This document shows positions 1-10,440 of a stretch of DNA of 20,146 nt, in pieces. The notes below the pieces were generated by a model. It saw only the letters and a list, made by a program, of their open reading frames with translations. It did not search any database and was not told where the DNA came from. The DNA comes from Physocladia obscura (lineage: Eukaryota > Chytridiomycota > Chytridiomycetes > Chytridiales > Chytriomycetaceae). Made by a program: the position numbers and the translations under genes. How positions within the stretch are numbered: position 1 is the first letter of the stretch; each line of letters opens with the position of its first letter. Where the stretch lies: NCBI GenBank assembly GCA_027596945.1, contig JADGJH010000365.1, positions 1 to 20,146 on the forward strand. Direction: 5' to 3'.

Positions 1-6
1 GAATAG

Positions 7-1314
7 CTGAACAAAAAACCACGTAGATTCGGCAACCTCACCAAGAACGTAAAAACGCTCTCGCTTGGATATTTTTACCTTAATACACCAGCATACGCAA
101 CAGAAGCAGCCCGGGCAATCCGTCAATGGTTTATCGACCCAGTCTATGGACTGAACCCAAACTTAAACTATGCGCAAATTCGAACCAACCAAAACAACAA
201 TTTTTCAGATCCAGATGGACTTTTAGATTTTGGGCTTTCAATGTACCAAATTTTTGATGCACTCATTCTTATTCAAGATAGTGGAGCGTGGACAGGGGAT
301 GATGACACTCAGTTGACTTCCTGGATGGGAGATTATTTGGATTGGCTTTTAACTTCGGACATCGGAGTTGCTGCAGGTGAGTTCAATTGAACGTTTTTTT
401 TATATTTTTTTTATACTAATTTTTTTGAATTTTTTTCAGGTGAAGAACTGTTCAACAACCATTTGACATACCATGCACTTCATCTTGCAACCATTGGAGG
501 ATATTTAGGCAATAGGACACTCATGGAAATGCCCTTACTTGACGCGGCCTCATCAAACTTTAGTGTGTATCATTTAATCGACACTCAAATTTCGTCAAAC
601 GGTTCTATGCCATTTGAAACTGTGCGGCATCATGCATACCACTATCAGTTATTTGATTTGACGTAAGTAAATTATAATTCACATGAATACTATTCCTCGG
701 ACAAAATTCAACAACCTTCTTTTTTTTTTAGTGCTTTAATACTTCTCTCACAATATACTCTCTCAATTGGAAAATCCGCCCCATTCGGGTACACCGGACC
801 CACAGGCTCCGCCGCGCAATCAATCTCTGGAAGCATAAACTACCTCTTTCCGCCCACATACGACCCCACAAACGGCTGGCCACACTCGACAGAAGAAATC
901 GCTGGCGAGATTCCCAAATTTGCGCGTATCCTATACATTGCGGAGTCATTGAACCTCTACGACTATCCGTCCATGAACTGGGCGTTTTCGCAGGACTACG
1001 CGTACCCGCAGCAAGCAACCGAGTACAATTCTTCTCTCACCTCGATCCACTCGTACACGCAAATTAGTAAAGCGCTTGGTTATAATTTAGCCGCGACGCA
1101 TGATATGCAGTTGCTTTGGTATGATGTAACGCCGTATGTTGTTGAGATTGTATGGTTGAGTGTGGCTGGAGATATTATTGTCGGTATAATCGGGATGTTT
1201 ATGTTTATTGGTTTGATTTCGCTGATTTCGGGGATAGTGATAAATATTAAATATAAGAGGGAGTATCGGCGGCTTGTCATTGAAAAAGATAAGCGCTGTG
1301 GGTGTGCGAAATAG
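7..1314 (+). CDS. Alginate lyase-family (PL5-like) protein, 3' part, C-terminal membrane anchor
   Basis: Partial gene: the 5' end lies outside the window. Exons are about 7-376, 440-662 and 732-1314, with GT-AG introns of 63 and 69 nt that restore one frame of about 391 residues. A TAG followed by an open frame at 4-7 suggests an acceptor at 5-6, so 7 is probably an exon edge. The family folds as an alpha/alpha toroid and cleaves polyuronate by beta-elimination. Visible motifs are NPNLNYAQIR, the catalytic NNHLTYH (Asn-His, about residues 129-131 of the fragment), NGSMPFETVR and RHHAYHYQL, which carries the Arg/Tyr expected of A1-III-type lyases. The last 60 residues hold a hydrophobic helix (about 337-370), then a basic tail ending CGCAK, so the enzyme is probably a type I surface-anchored protein. 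An AATAAA lies near 1397. The substrate is not determined; alginate or another uronan is possible. Confidence 0.85.
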
Positions 1315-1799
1315 TCTTTTAGGTTGGTTGGACGAATTTTTTCTGGTCCACTCGTTTCCTTTTCCTTACAATTATTATTGCAAAATCTCAAATTCGAATA
1401 AATCATATGCAATTTTAACTTATTTAAATTAAAATTGGACAGCACTTTCAAAAAAGTAGATGACAAAATAAAATTTTTGGCTTAATCGCAGTTATTAGGA
1501 CATTTGGGTTATAATCAAATGTTATGAAATTGATTACGTACAAGTGAGATGTGAGCATAAAACAGATAAGGACTTTAAGAACATTAATACTTGTTAAAGC
1601 CTACAGCTGATTTCAAGAAAGGAGAACAATGAGTTGGGTCAAAAACAAAAAGTCTAATAAACTGGACAATTTCAAAGAAATACAGAAAACAGTTAATTTG
1701 ATAAATGTATTTTATTCTTGATACAATAACATGCAGCAACTTGTAAGTTAAAGCACATGTTGAATTTGCTTTGAAAAATTAAATTTTCCAATCTCTCAA

Positions 1800-2333
1800 T
1801 GTGCTAACAAAGGTGTCACTTTGCATGAATCAGCTGCTTTTGAAGAATAAAAAATGCTTGCCTACAATTTACAACCAATAGTTTATTCAACAATAAACAG
1901 CTTGAGATAAAACTTCAGCCATATGGAACAACTTAGATGGAATATGAATGACCACCTTGAAGAATTTATAAATGCAAAAGTCAAATACCCCTTTTATAAC
2001 AAATTGACTTCAATTTTGACAGCACAATCACATTTCCAATGAAAATATACTGTGCATGTTATCAAGCAGGGCATGTTCTTGATTATTTGACTAGGACACA
2101 GCAATGATCATAGAAAATGGAGTGGTGCATTTGAAAAAGGAAGGATTGCAATGGCTCATGTGCTCACCTGCGGCAAACACAACCAATGTGATAATAGTCA
2201 CAACATCAAAGAAATCAGTGGATGACACAATCTTGGTTTGAACAGTTCAATTCAAGTGTCAGACCATCTTGAGCAATTTAAAGTGGAAGGACTGGCAACA
2301 TTACAATCCAGATAATTGACAACATGTGATCAG
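1800..2333 (+). pseudogene. Decayed coding trace of unknown family
   Basis: In one forward frame (codons starting at 1800) protein-like sequence is broken by scattered stops. Recognisable pieces are HESAAFEE-stop-KMLAYNLQPIVY, EQLRWNMNDHLEEFINAKV, KYPFYNKLTSILTAQSHFQ-stop, and KWSGAFEKGRIAMAHVLT followed by CGKHNQC. The same frame continues past each stop, as expected of neutral decay rather than of introns. The CxxxxxC piece could be part of a zinc-binding site. I do not recognise the family. A transposon ORF is the likely source, because several other decayed elements lie in the window. The flanks 1315-1799 and 2334-2505 show only AT-rich DNA. Confidence 0.45.
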
Positions 2334-2505
2334 CACCTTCTTGAATAGAGCTATCACAAAAACAATACTCCAAATAAACAAACAGCAGATGATCAGAAAA
2401 TGAGATGAAAAAGAGTCTTAGTAAACTTAGAAATTAAGTTTTTTGATATAAATATTAAATTTGGATTAAAATGAGAGTGATAAAGGTGGGATATTGATTG
2501 GCAGT

Positions 2506-3350
2506 TTATATCAGATGTCTCAAAAACTGATAAAATAAGACTAGCAGATTTCGCGCAAACTGATAGAAACGAACCACCAATATTTCAAGCCTGGCCAGCA
2601 AATTTTGAGTGCCATAGAGGCCATATACGAAATCCGCCGATACAAATGCATACAAGACTATAAAGAAATTGATAAAAGATAGCTTGGGGTAAAATGTGGT
2701 ATTGTTTCCGTATCCAATGGAAGGAATCACAGCGGAAAACGAATCGAACTCCATATATGCTTGAACTACTCCTGCTTCTTCGCACCCACTTCAATATCCA
2801 TTGGGAGCTAATAGAGTCTTGGAGTGAAGTGCCAAATAGCCAGAGGAGAGAAGAGGGTATTACAAAGGCCGGCTGCTCTTGACTAATCCTTGGAATCTCT
2901 ACCAAAACAGTCAGTTTATGTAACCCTAGGAAACATACGTTTCTCATAATCCTTGCATTAGTGCTCGGCAACCATTTGCGAGTATCTTGTTCAATGGCTA
3001 GAATAGGCACGTTTCAGTATTTGATAGAATCAATACCCAATTTCGTACCTTCTCGCTGTGAAGTAGCCGATTTGTACTGCTTCTTCAGCAGCTCTAGATT
3101 TCTCTCTCCTCTCGCCTTAAGCGCCGTTCTCCCAGTGATAAAGGTCGTCCTCTCAGTGATAAGGGCCACCTCCTTGTCTCTGAGTCCCTTCAGATTCAAG
3201 AGGCACTCCTGAGCAGTGAGCGTAGATCCACCCTCACATATGCCAGTTCTGAATTTTTATTGCTCGCACAAGTTTCTGTTCGTATTCATCATCTGGCTTT
3301 CTCAACACAATTTTTCTGCTTTCAAGAAGCACAAACTTTTTCTAGCAATC
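2506..3350 (-). CDS. Possible intron-containing gene, unknown product (low support)
   Basis: Several reverse-strand stretches look protein-coding and are bounded by plausible splice sites, but no full model closes. One piece (about 3049-3220) reads KGLRDKEVALITERTTFITG and then RNLELLKKQYKSATSQRE, charged and probably coiled-coil. It ends at a GTACG donor. A 51-nt intron (2998-3048) joins it in frame to an exon at 2939-2997 reading IEQDTRKWLPSTNARIMRN, which ends at a GTATGT donor. Further down, about 2506-2754 gives a hydrophobic C-terminal piece (KLSFINFFIVLYAFVSADFV). Upstream, 3240-3345 reads KFVLLESRKIVLRKPDDEYE in a frame that does not connect. A decayed gene is as likely as a live one. 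No homologue recognised. Confidence 0.25.
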
Positions 3351-3506
3351 TGGCAGGCTGCTATAGAGTCCCATCATTCAAAGAATTTTTTTATTAGGAT
3401 GAGAGTGAACAAAAGTGAATAAAAATGAAAAACAGTACTAACACCTTTCACTTGGAAAGTGAGGGTGGCGCGGCACACGGGGGTTGGTTAGCTCGCTTAT
3501 AAGAAT

Positions 3507-3686
3507 ATGGCAGGTGTAAATCAGGTATCCAACAAACGACTAATCCTTGAGAAACTGTCAAAGTATGATGGATTTGATGGATTTGAGCGCGCAATGGCAA
3601 AATTCCTGAATACCAGCTGTTTTCAATTAATACCAAGCTGTGACGTGCTCGTCGAATTTGGACCCCCCGTCACCTGCCCGAACTAA
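3507..3686 (+). CDS. Small ORF, 59 residues, unknown
   Basis: A short forward frame opens with ATG at 3507 and runs to TAA at 3684-3686. Its first 38 residues look coding: MAGVNQVSNKRLILEKLSKY followed by DGFDGFERAMAKF. They are charged and amphipathic, probably helical. The remainder (from SCFQLIPS) looks less convincing and may be intron read-through. It could be the first exon of a gene that continues to the membrane-helix exon at 3831-3930. I could not connect the phases with certainty. The local base composition is GC-richer than the surrounding repeats, which favours genic DNA. Product unknown. Confidence 0.3.
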   Translation: MAGVNQVSNKRLILEKLSKYDGFDGFERAMAKFLNTSCFQLIPSCDVLVEFGPPVTCPN

Positions 3687-3699
3687 ACTGAAATAAGCG

Positions 3700-3930
3700 C
3701 GTAAAGCTGTAACTTCCGGATCTGTCAAGTTGAACAAGGTGGCGTGCGTGGCAAGAAGATTTAGAGACACTGGACCAGTACTTCATGTTTGCAGGTGAGT
3801 GATAAGATGATCGGGATGGTGGACAATGGCGTTAGAGACGCACGCTCATTGTGACAATTGCCGCGGTATTTGCTGCGGTGTTTGCTGTTATGTTTGCAAT
3901 TTCGGCCGTGTTTGGAGCAGTGTTTATGAT
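3700..3930 (+). other. Candidate 3' exons ending in a single membrane helix
   Basis: A forward frame from about 3700 reads VKLNKVACVARRFRDTGPVL up to a strong donor (GTGAGT, 3795). The next exon, joined after the AG at 3832-3833 (exon from 3834), then reads in frame LIVTIAAVFAAVFAVMFAIS and AVFGAVFMI, ending at TAA (3928-3930). This Ala/Val/Phe-rich stretch is long enough for one transmembrane helix at the extreme C terminus, as in tail-anchored proteins. Both other frames, and the reverse strand (3832-4080), are also open here, so the assignment is uncertain. It may belong with the ORF starting at 3507. The interval 3931-4351 shows no further feature that I can support. Confidence 0.25.
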
Positions 3931-4351
3931 ATAAGGTTTGAAATTACAGGAAGTTTCAACAGCGGACGAGCGCCACCAACCAAAATCATCATCCAAAATA
4001 CCACCACCTGCAATCAATGCTGTATTCGTACATTCTGCCAAGTACATAATGCGTTGTCCGATTTCCATGGCTGTTACCAAACCGGCCCTCAGCGAAGCTC
4101 TTTAACCACTTCCAGTCGGCGAACGGCGTTTAACTACAGCAGCGTAAACAAGCAGTAGCCCTCCAACCGGAGCGCGGAAGCGCTGCAGCGATGGTCGCAT
4201 TTGTCATAATAGTTTGGTGCGGACTGTTGTGGGTGCCAAAAAAAAAAACAGAATTCTGAAAACCAAAACATAATCATAAGAAAACTTCACGGAAAGGAAG
4301 AGAAAAAGAAATAAAAATAATTCCATCAAAGGGAAAAAGGCCTGAATTCTT

Positions 4352-7030
4352 TCAAGAAGCATACATTTTCTTAATCTCCGTCGAATATCTCTTGACAATA
4401 TCCTTTCTCTGCAATTTCATTGCAGCAGTCAGCAACCCATTCTGCGGCGTCCACTCTTCATGCGCAAGATAAACCTGTCCAATAATCTCCGCAGGCTTTA
4501 ACCCAATCGACTTTGCAATATCCTTCAAACTTGCCACAACAGCCGCCCGCATTTCCTTGCGGTCACACAGCTCGTCGAACCCGATATGCGCGATATCCAC
4601 ATTTGCCGGATACAAGTTCAATTTCACAGCCGTTGCGCGCACTTCCTTCTCGATTGGCTGAATCAAGGCTATCGCAAACGACTGCTCGGGGTCCGCATAT
4701 ACGCAAATGTTTTGTACATATTTCGACACTTTGTAGTTGGATTCAAGTTTCTCAAGCGCAATGTATTCGCCGTTCGACAGCTTCACGAGGTTCTTTTTGC
4801 GGTCAATGATTTGCAATGTTCCATCCGCGTTCAATTCGGCAATGTCTCCTGTCATGAGCCATCCTTCTGGTGTGATTGCTTCGCGTGTGAGTGCGTCCTG
4901 TTTGTAGTAACCTTTCATTACACTTCCACCTCGCACCCAGATTTCTCCTTGTGGTTTCGGTGTGTTTGTACTCTTGTAGCTCGTGTTTTCAACGTCGACA
5001 AGCTTAACTTCTAGTGAAGTTACAGGCGCACCTGTGATTCCAAGCGTGGTAACTTGAGAAACTTCTTGGATTGCAAGAACGGCGGCGCATTCTGTCATTC
5101 CGTATCCACTGATGATTTTTGTGGCAGTGACTGACAAGAATTGCGCTGTGCTTTTTGGAACAGGTGCACCACCAGAAAGAGCAAACTTGAGGCGGCCTCC
5201 CACTTGATCCTTGATTTTATTGAACACTAAACTATGGGGAAAAAAATAAGTAAATAACAAAAAAATATGAATTAAACAAAGAAAACCAGTTGCTTGTTTC
5301 TCACCTGTCCAGTGGTGCTGCCAAGTATTCCATTCCCATCGTCATGAAGACCCACTTTAGTTGAAACGCAGCGGCAAAAATCGACTGCGAAATTGTGGAA
5401 GACTCGCGAATCTTTCCCTCGACGGCCTTTCTAATGGAATCCCATACGGCGGGAACACCAGCAAGACAAGTTGGACGCAATTCACGAATATCACCCTTGC
5501 AGTTTCTTACAGAGGCGTCCGTCAATGTGCGCACCGATCCATATCCAATCTGGATTCCCTTGAACAAGAAGGTCATTTCGACTGAATGAAACGGTTAGAC
5601 AAGGCGATTGAACACAATCGAAGCGAAATTGCAGTTATTCGATTCGATTTCTCGCTCGACTCAATTCCCATACCAGCGAACTCCAGAATATGCGCCAAAG
5701 GTAAAAACGCCAAATATACTTCTCCTTCGTCATCCAGATACGAGTCGACATATGTACGCGCGCCCGAAACCGTAGCAACAACATTGGCATGTGTGAGCAT
5801 GACACCTTTGGGCGGACCAGTGGATCCAGACGTGTACATGATCAACGCGACATCGTCTTTAGTTGGCGGTGTTGATTCGTGAGGGTGTTTCTCGCCTTAA
5901 AAGAATGTTGTGTTTTTTTTCGTGTTGAATTGGTTAGATTTGTTGGCTGATTGTACTTTTTTTTCTTTCTCACTGCTCCTCCATATATAGTATTTTTTTT
6001 TAAGCTCGCTACAATTTTTTTCTTTAATACTGCATGCAGCAAAAAAACTTCTTCCCTTGAATTTTTTTTCAAAGATTTCATGCTGATTACGCTCAAGAAA
6101 AAAAATTCGAATGGAAAAAAAAAAGCTTATTGAAAACTTACCCAACTCCTGAAGCTCTTCCAAAGAAAAAACTTTCAGGTGATGCCCAAAACCATGAACA
6201 GGTTTTGCCAAATCGGCGAGAACAGCGGGAGAGGCAACGCCCGAGTAGACAACGTGGCGGAGATGGGAGAGCTTTGAGGCGATTTTGACAATCATGGGAA
6301 GGAGATCGGCGTTGGTGAAGACCGTAGCAACATCGCATTCAAGCATTGAATGAGTGAGACCTTCCTCGCCGAGAGTAGCGTCTGGTTTTGATTTTTTATT
6401 ATCTGTTTACGAAGGGATAAGTTTGTAATACATGCTGTCGTAACAGTGATTGACTGGAGGATGCAGGCCATGGCAGTAAAAAGCCAATCGCGGCTGTAAC
6501 GAAATAGTATTGGTATTGACATCAGTATTCTACTAAAGAGACAGACCTTGTGTCGGCAAAGATGGTTAGCTTGTCATTAGGCCGCATGCCCAGGTGTCGG
6601 TAGGCCGAGGCATAAGCCCTGATACGCACTTCAGCTTGGCTCCACGTCAACCACTCGAATGGCGACAGTTCAAAGTACTTCCAAGTCTTGGTCTCCTGCA
6701 CCTGGCCGCCGCCGGGAAGCTTCTTGGTGATGAGCTTAGCCTCCTCGACAATCTATGCACACAGTACGCAGAGCAGCACGCAATGCAAAACACGATAAGG
6801 TCAACTTAAGGCAGCGCAATACTTTTCCCCACCTGCACCACGCGTCGCTGGCCAAACGCCTCGACGGATCCGCGCGTCGAAAACCCACGCTCGATAATGT
6901 CGTACACCGTGTTAATGCCTGGCGCCGGCGTCGTGGTCAACGTTGCGCTCTTGGTGTTGCGGTACACCGGTGTTGCCCCCGCGCTCTCCGTGTCAGGAAC
7001 AGGCACCGCCTTCAACGCGTTGTACGCCAT
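4352..7030 (-). CDS. Long-chain acyl-CoA synthetase (AMP-forming)
   Basis: Activates fatty acids to acyl-CoA through an acyl-adenylate, feeding lipid synthesis or beta-oxidation. Seven exons, read from the right: 6833-7030, about 6548-6752, 6432-6493, 6142-6381, 5674-5895, 5305-5581, 4352-5231. GT-AG introns keep phase and give about 694 residues, normal for the eukaryotic ACSL/FAA family. The ATG at 7028-7030 is the first in frame. Motifs: AMP-binding P-loop YTSGSTGPPKGV (about 253-264), the gate region EFAVEMTFLFKGIQIGYGS, SGYGMTE (about 442-448), TGDIAELNADG, and the fatty-acyl synthetase signature DRKKNLVKLSNGEYIALEK (from about 544). No N-terminal membrane anchor or C-terminal SKL-type peroxisomal signal is seen (it ends KMYAS). 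The 246-nt intron at 5896-6141 is much longer than the others and rich in T/A runs. No catalytic residue appears lost. Confidence 0.93.
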
Positions 7031-7280
7031 TGTTTCTCAATCAAAATTAATTACCTACAACCGAAAAGCCCAGAACACCTGCCAGTAAATTCATCAATGT
7101 AATCGATCTATTTATCCACTATCCATCTCATCATCTTTCCATATCTCTCTCTCTCTCTCTCTCTTTCTCTCTCGCTTCGTTTCTCTATTAAGGTTTCTGG
7201 TTCCCCCTTCATCAAACACGTTGGCCTTGTTTTCAGGGTTTCCATCAACCCCTAACAAATTACTCCTTCTACACTCAACA
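7031..7280 (-). promoter_or_regulatory. 5' flank of the acyl-CoA synthetase gene with a (GA)n tract
   Basis: This is the upstream region of the reverse-strand synthetase gene. About 115-145 nt before its ATG lies a nearly pure CT repeat on + (7144-7173, GA on the gene strand) with one interruption. Such purine/pyrimidine tracts are common in fungal promoters and core 5' flanks, but they also arise simply as microsatellites. No TATA box could be assigned with confidence. Confidence 0.3.
7144..7173. repeat. (TC)n microsatellite
   Basis: A run of about 30 nt of alternating T and C with a single TTT interruption near 7164-7166, followed by more CT-rich sequence to about 7190. It is a simple-sequence repeat by direct reading and is probably length-variable between strains. 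Confidence 0.85.
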
Positions 7281-8505
7281 AACTTCAAATTTTAATCATT
7301 CACCTAATGCTTACTAATTACTGTAATGAAAACTGAAGCAAAAAAAGTTTTTGCTTGCTGAAATTTTAACTTTAAAATTATATCTGCTCAGTCCCACATC
7401 CATTGTATGAAAGCCAATGATAAAGTTGTCAATATTCTTTTTTTACTTACTTGTTTTTTCACCAATGTTTCAAATAAGTACATATTATTTCAAAGCAGAG
7501 AAATCAATATTAAAGAAAATTTGAGCCATTACATAAAGCAATTAGCATCATTCAATTTTCTTCTTTAATATTAGTAAAGTTGAAGGTGGATACTGATTCA
7601 TAAGGGAATATTCACAAGAAGAAGAAGAGGTATGCAAAAGAGTTTTGCTGTTGAGGGTTTATATTGAAGCTAGAAAGTATCCCAGATAAGATCTCATATC
7701 AGAATAAAAGATGATTGAGCATCTGTTAACAATATTACTCATCTTGCTTTCGTGTTTTGCAATGGTAACAGCATGAATATGATATTCAGATTCTTCAAAA
7801 AAAATTTTGTTTGGCTGCTATTTCTCTTAATTTACCAAAAAAGTAAACATATTGTCAACTTGGTTGAAAAAAATATTTGGAAGAAAACAAACAGAAATCT
7901 AAAAACAAACTGCAGAGAGTATTTGGACACTGGCAACAACAGACCATGTTTTTGAAAATACCAGAGTGCATACATTATATAACTATTATTTTCACTACAT
8001 ACCTATGTTGAATCCTGCACCTGTGGATTCCATTCAAATTTTTTACATGGGAATTGCAATAATTTTAGTCAAAAACTTGTTTATTTTTCCGAAAATAGGA
8101 CATTAAAATAAAACCCCATGTTTGTGCCTAATGTAAACTATTTTTATTTTAATTTAATTTTCTGGTTCAAATTTATGAGACAACGTTGGAAGTTAAATTT
8201 CCTCCATTTCCATTACACAATTTCTTGATTATGTACCTGTCAAATAAACAATTTTCTTCCAATTTCACAAACATAAAATTATCTAATATAATTATTAAAT
8301 CTTATATAATGCATTCAGTTTGTATATCAAAATATAAATCCTCATATTTAACAACTTATGATAACTATTGCTAAAATTTATGATGAAAAATTGAGATTCA
8401 CAAAAGCAAAGTTTGCATCTAATTGCGATTTAATCAAACAAGTTACGAGTATATCCAAGACAAAATTCTATTTGTCCACAGCTGATTATGGATTTGTGAT
8501 CAGCA

Positions 8506-8725
8506 GGAATTATTCTGATCTTTCTTGCTGCTAATTGTCCTTTTTTCAACTCAATTGAAGCTTTTTTTGGCCTGCTGAAAGCTCATCTTTGCAATTCATA
8601 CAAAGAGGATATGTTTACAGCAAAAAATTGAAGCATACTATTGATAAATCTCTTAAAGAATTTGGAGATAATGAATTTAATTTGATTTTTCAAAAATGTG
8701 GTTATGTTAGCATGAGCTATTTTAT
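8506..8725 (+). pseudogene. Decayed Tc1/mariner-IS630-type DDE transposase fragment
   Basis: A forward frame from 8506 reads GIILIFLAANCPFFNSIEAF followed by FGLLKAHL. This matches the C-terminal hallmark of the DDE_3 endonuclease family, usually 'FLPPYSPFFNPIE..F..LK..L'. The Glu of NSIE (codon 8557-8559) is the expected third catalytic acid. The frame stops at TGA after MFTAKN, and the next piece, KHTIDKSLKEFGDNEFNLIF then QKCGYVSMSYF, lies in a shifted frame. That piece resembles the family's terminal '..F...GY' segment. Pro-to-Ala and Pro-to-Ser changes, a frameshift and stops show the copy is dead. The region with the first two Asp residues upstream is not recognisable. The flanks (7281-8505, 8726-9240) are AT-rich without a supportable gene. 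Confidence 0.6.
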
Positions 8726-9249
8726 CGTCACAAAGGCACCATTCTTTAAAAATCATGGGATCCAAGTGAATAAAAATAAAGTTTTATAGTTAATTTTTGT
8801 TAATAACTACAAAAACAAAGCAAAAAAAGCAAACAATTTATTCTGAATTAAATTATGAAATACTTTATAGAGTAAAGTGTTAATTTTGTTTTCTAGAATT
8901 TTCAGCATCATTGCCAGCACTGTGGTCACCATCAGAAGTCTAAAAATACTATTGTTTTCAGGAGGATGTGGCTGCAAGTCCATCATAATTCCTTGAAATA
9001 TGTGCCTGTGTTTAAATCTACATTTATAATTGTATGTTGTAAAAAAAATTTTGCAGAATTCTTATTCTTAATTACAGATTTACATTTCTCAAAATCCTCC
9101 ATCTTAAAAAATTATAAACAGTCTTTACAATAAATCTTACCATTTTCTTCTGCACACAAAACTAAATCAGCTTTCACTTAATGACAAAAAGGCAAGTCCA
9201 CTATTTTCTTTTCATTTCTTCTAAGCAATTTGAGACTGTTCTTTTCAAT

Positions 9250-10440
9250 AAAGAGCGAATTTGTTCTTCAATACAGCTTGAATCTTCTTTTTACTTCAAC
9301 AACAATTTAAAGCTTCATCAAATGAATCCACATCTGAATGAATATTTCTGAGACCCTGTTTAATTTTGTGAAGTTAATTGTAGAAGTTGGCCACAAGATT
9401 GTCAGAAATCTGCAAATTATTGCACAGCTCTCTCATTTCTCAGCAGAATCAATTCGATACTCAAATAGGAACTTGATATATGGTGAGATAATCTCATGGA
9501 TTGCAGCATTTTGTTTGTGAGCAAGCACAGTGTGAATAATGTGGGTTGCCCATTTCCACCAAATAAAATTTTGTATGACTCTATCTGGATTAGCTTCTCA
9601 TAGCTGTTGCATAACTGAGAAAAGACCCAATCTGTTAGTTTGTGCTGCTGCCATTAACATGACTTGGTTTTCAAAATTTTCAAACTTGTTTGCTAGAATG
9701 AGGGAAGTTAAGTATCATGGATAAACAATTGAAGGGAGCATTCTTCTCAGTGAATCCATGCAGTTTCATTTATTAATGTGGCATTTCTTTGGACTGGCAT
9801 GTTGCAGTTATATCAAATAAACAGATAAGCAACTAAATTACCAGCATCAAATGAAACCTTCTTGTTCCCTTTTATGAGCATATTGAATTGAGGCTGGTCA
9901 TTGATTGTAATTGAGTCCTTGCTTACGCAGTATTGCTTGCCTTCAATAAACTGCTCTGTCTTTTAATTTGTCTATGGCTGCTTTTAATATTTTCTCTGCA
10001 ACTTTGTCAACTTTATCCCTTTCCACAGCTATATAGGGCTTTGTTTGTGCATTATGCTGCTTTTAAATTTCTTGATGGTTGATAACAGCTTAATTTTGTA
10101 GCAAATTCTATATTGGGAAGGAATGTTGGAAGGAAACTTTCAGAAGGAAATTTTTCTCCCTCTTTTTACATTTCACACAAAAACTTCAATATTTTGCTGT
10201 TCTTATTAATCAATGTTTCAAATGAAATTGATAATGCACTTATATATATTACCTATTATCACTTTCTTCTGGACTATTCAATATTCATTTATTTGATCTC
10301 TCTCTCTCTACTGAATATTTTTAATTCTCGCAGCTTCGGAGTTTTTGACTTGAAATCCATCAATTTCTCCATTATGTCCAGAATATTGTTCTACAGATGC
10401 CCAGGTGGAATCAATTCAGTAAATTTATGATTTTGTTGGA
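9250..10440 (-). pseudogene. Long decayed ORF, unknown family, probably a transposable element
   Basis: Reverse-strand frames carry successive protein-like blocks broken by stops and frame changes. In order: MEKLMDFKSKTPKLRELKIF near 10380-10300; VERDKVDKVAEKILKAAIDK near 10020-9960; EGKQYCVSKDSITINDQPQF with NMLIKGNKKVSFDAGNLVAY near 9950-9820; FENQVMLMAAAQTNRLGLFS near 9690-9620; NPDRVIQNFIWWKWATHIIH and KQNAAIHEIISPYIKFLFEY near 9595-9450; then CNNLQISDNLVANFYN near 9425. The collinear order and constant strand point to one ancestral protein of roughly 350-400 residues. I do not recognise it. The Trp-rich and Lys-rich blocks would suit a transposase or accessory protein, but no DDE, reverse transcriptase or integrase motif is readable. 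Confidence 0.5.

Noticed and set aside
1080..1466. Reverse-strand ORF of 128 codons
   Set aside because: It overlaps the last exon of the alginate lyase gene antisense, where frame, splice sites and family motifs all support the forward strand.
3826..4158. Cys-rich forward ORF, first thought to be a small secreted Cys-rich protein
   Set aside because: It has no signal peptide and its Cys come from TGC/TGT read out of frame through the Ala/Val membrane-helix segment; another frame is more protein-like.
4586..5014. Forward ORF of 142 codons
   Set aside because: Antisense to the acyl-CoA synthetase exon that holds the AMP-binding and signature motifs.
9250..10440. Alternative genetic code with reassigned stops to explain the broken ORFs
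   Set aside because: The secure genes end at ordinary TAG, TGA and have no internal stops, and the broken ORFs also have frame changes, so decay explains them better.
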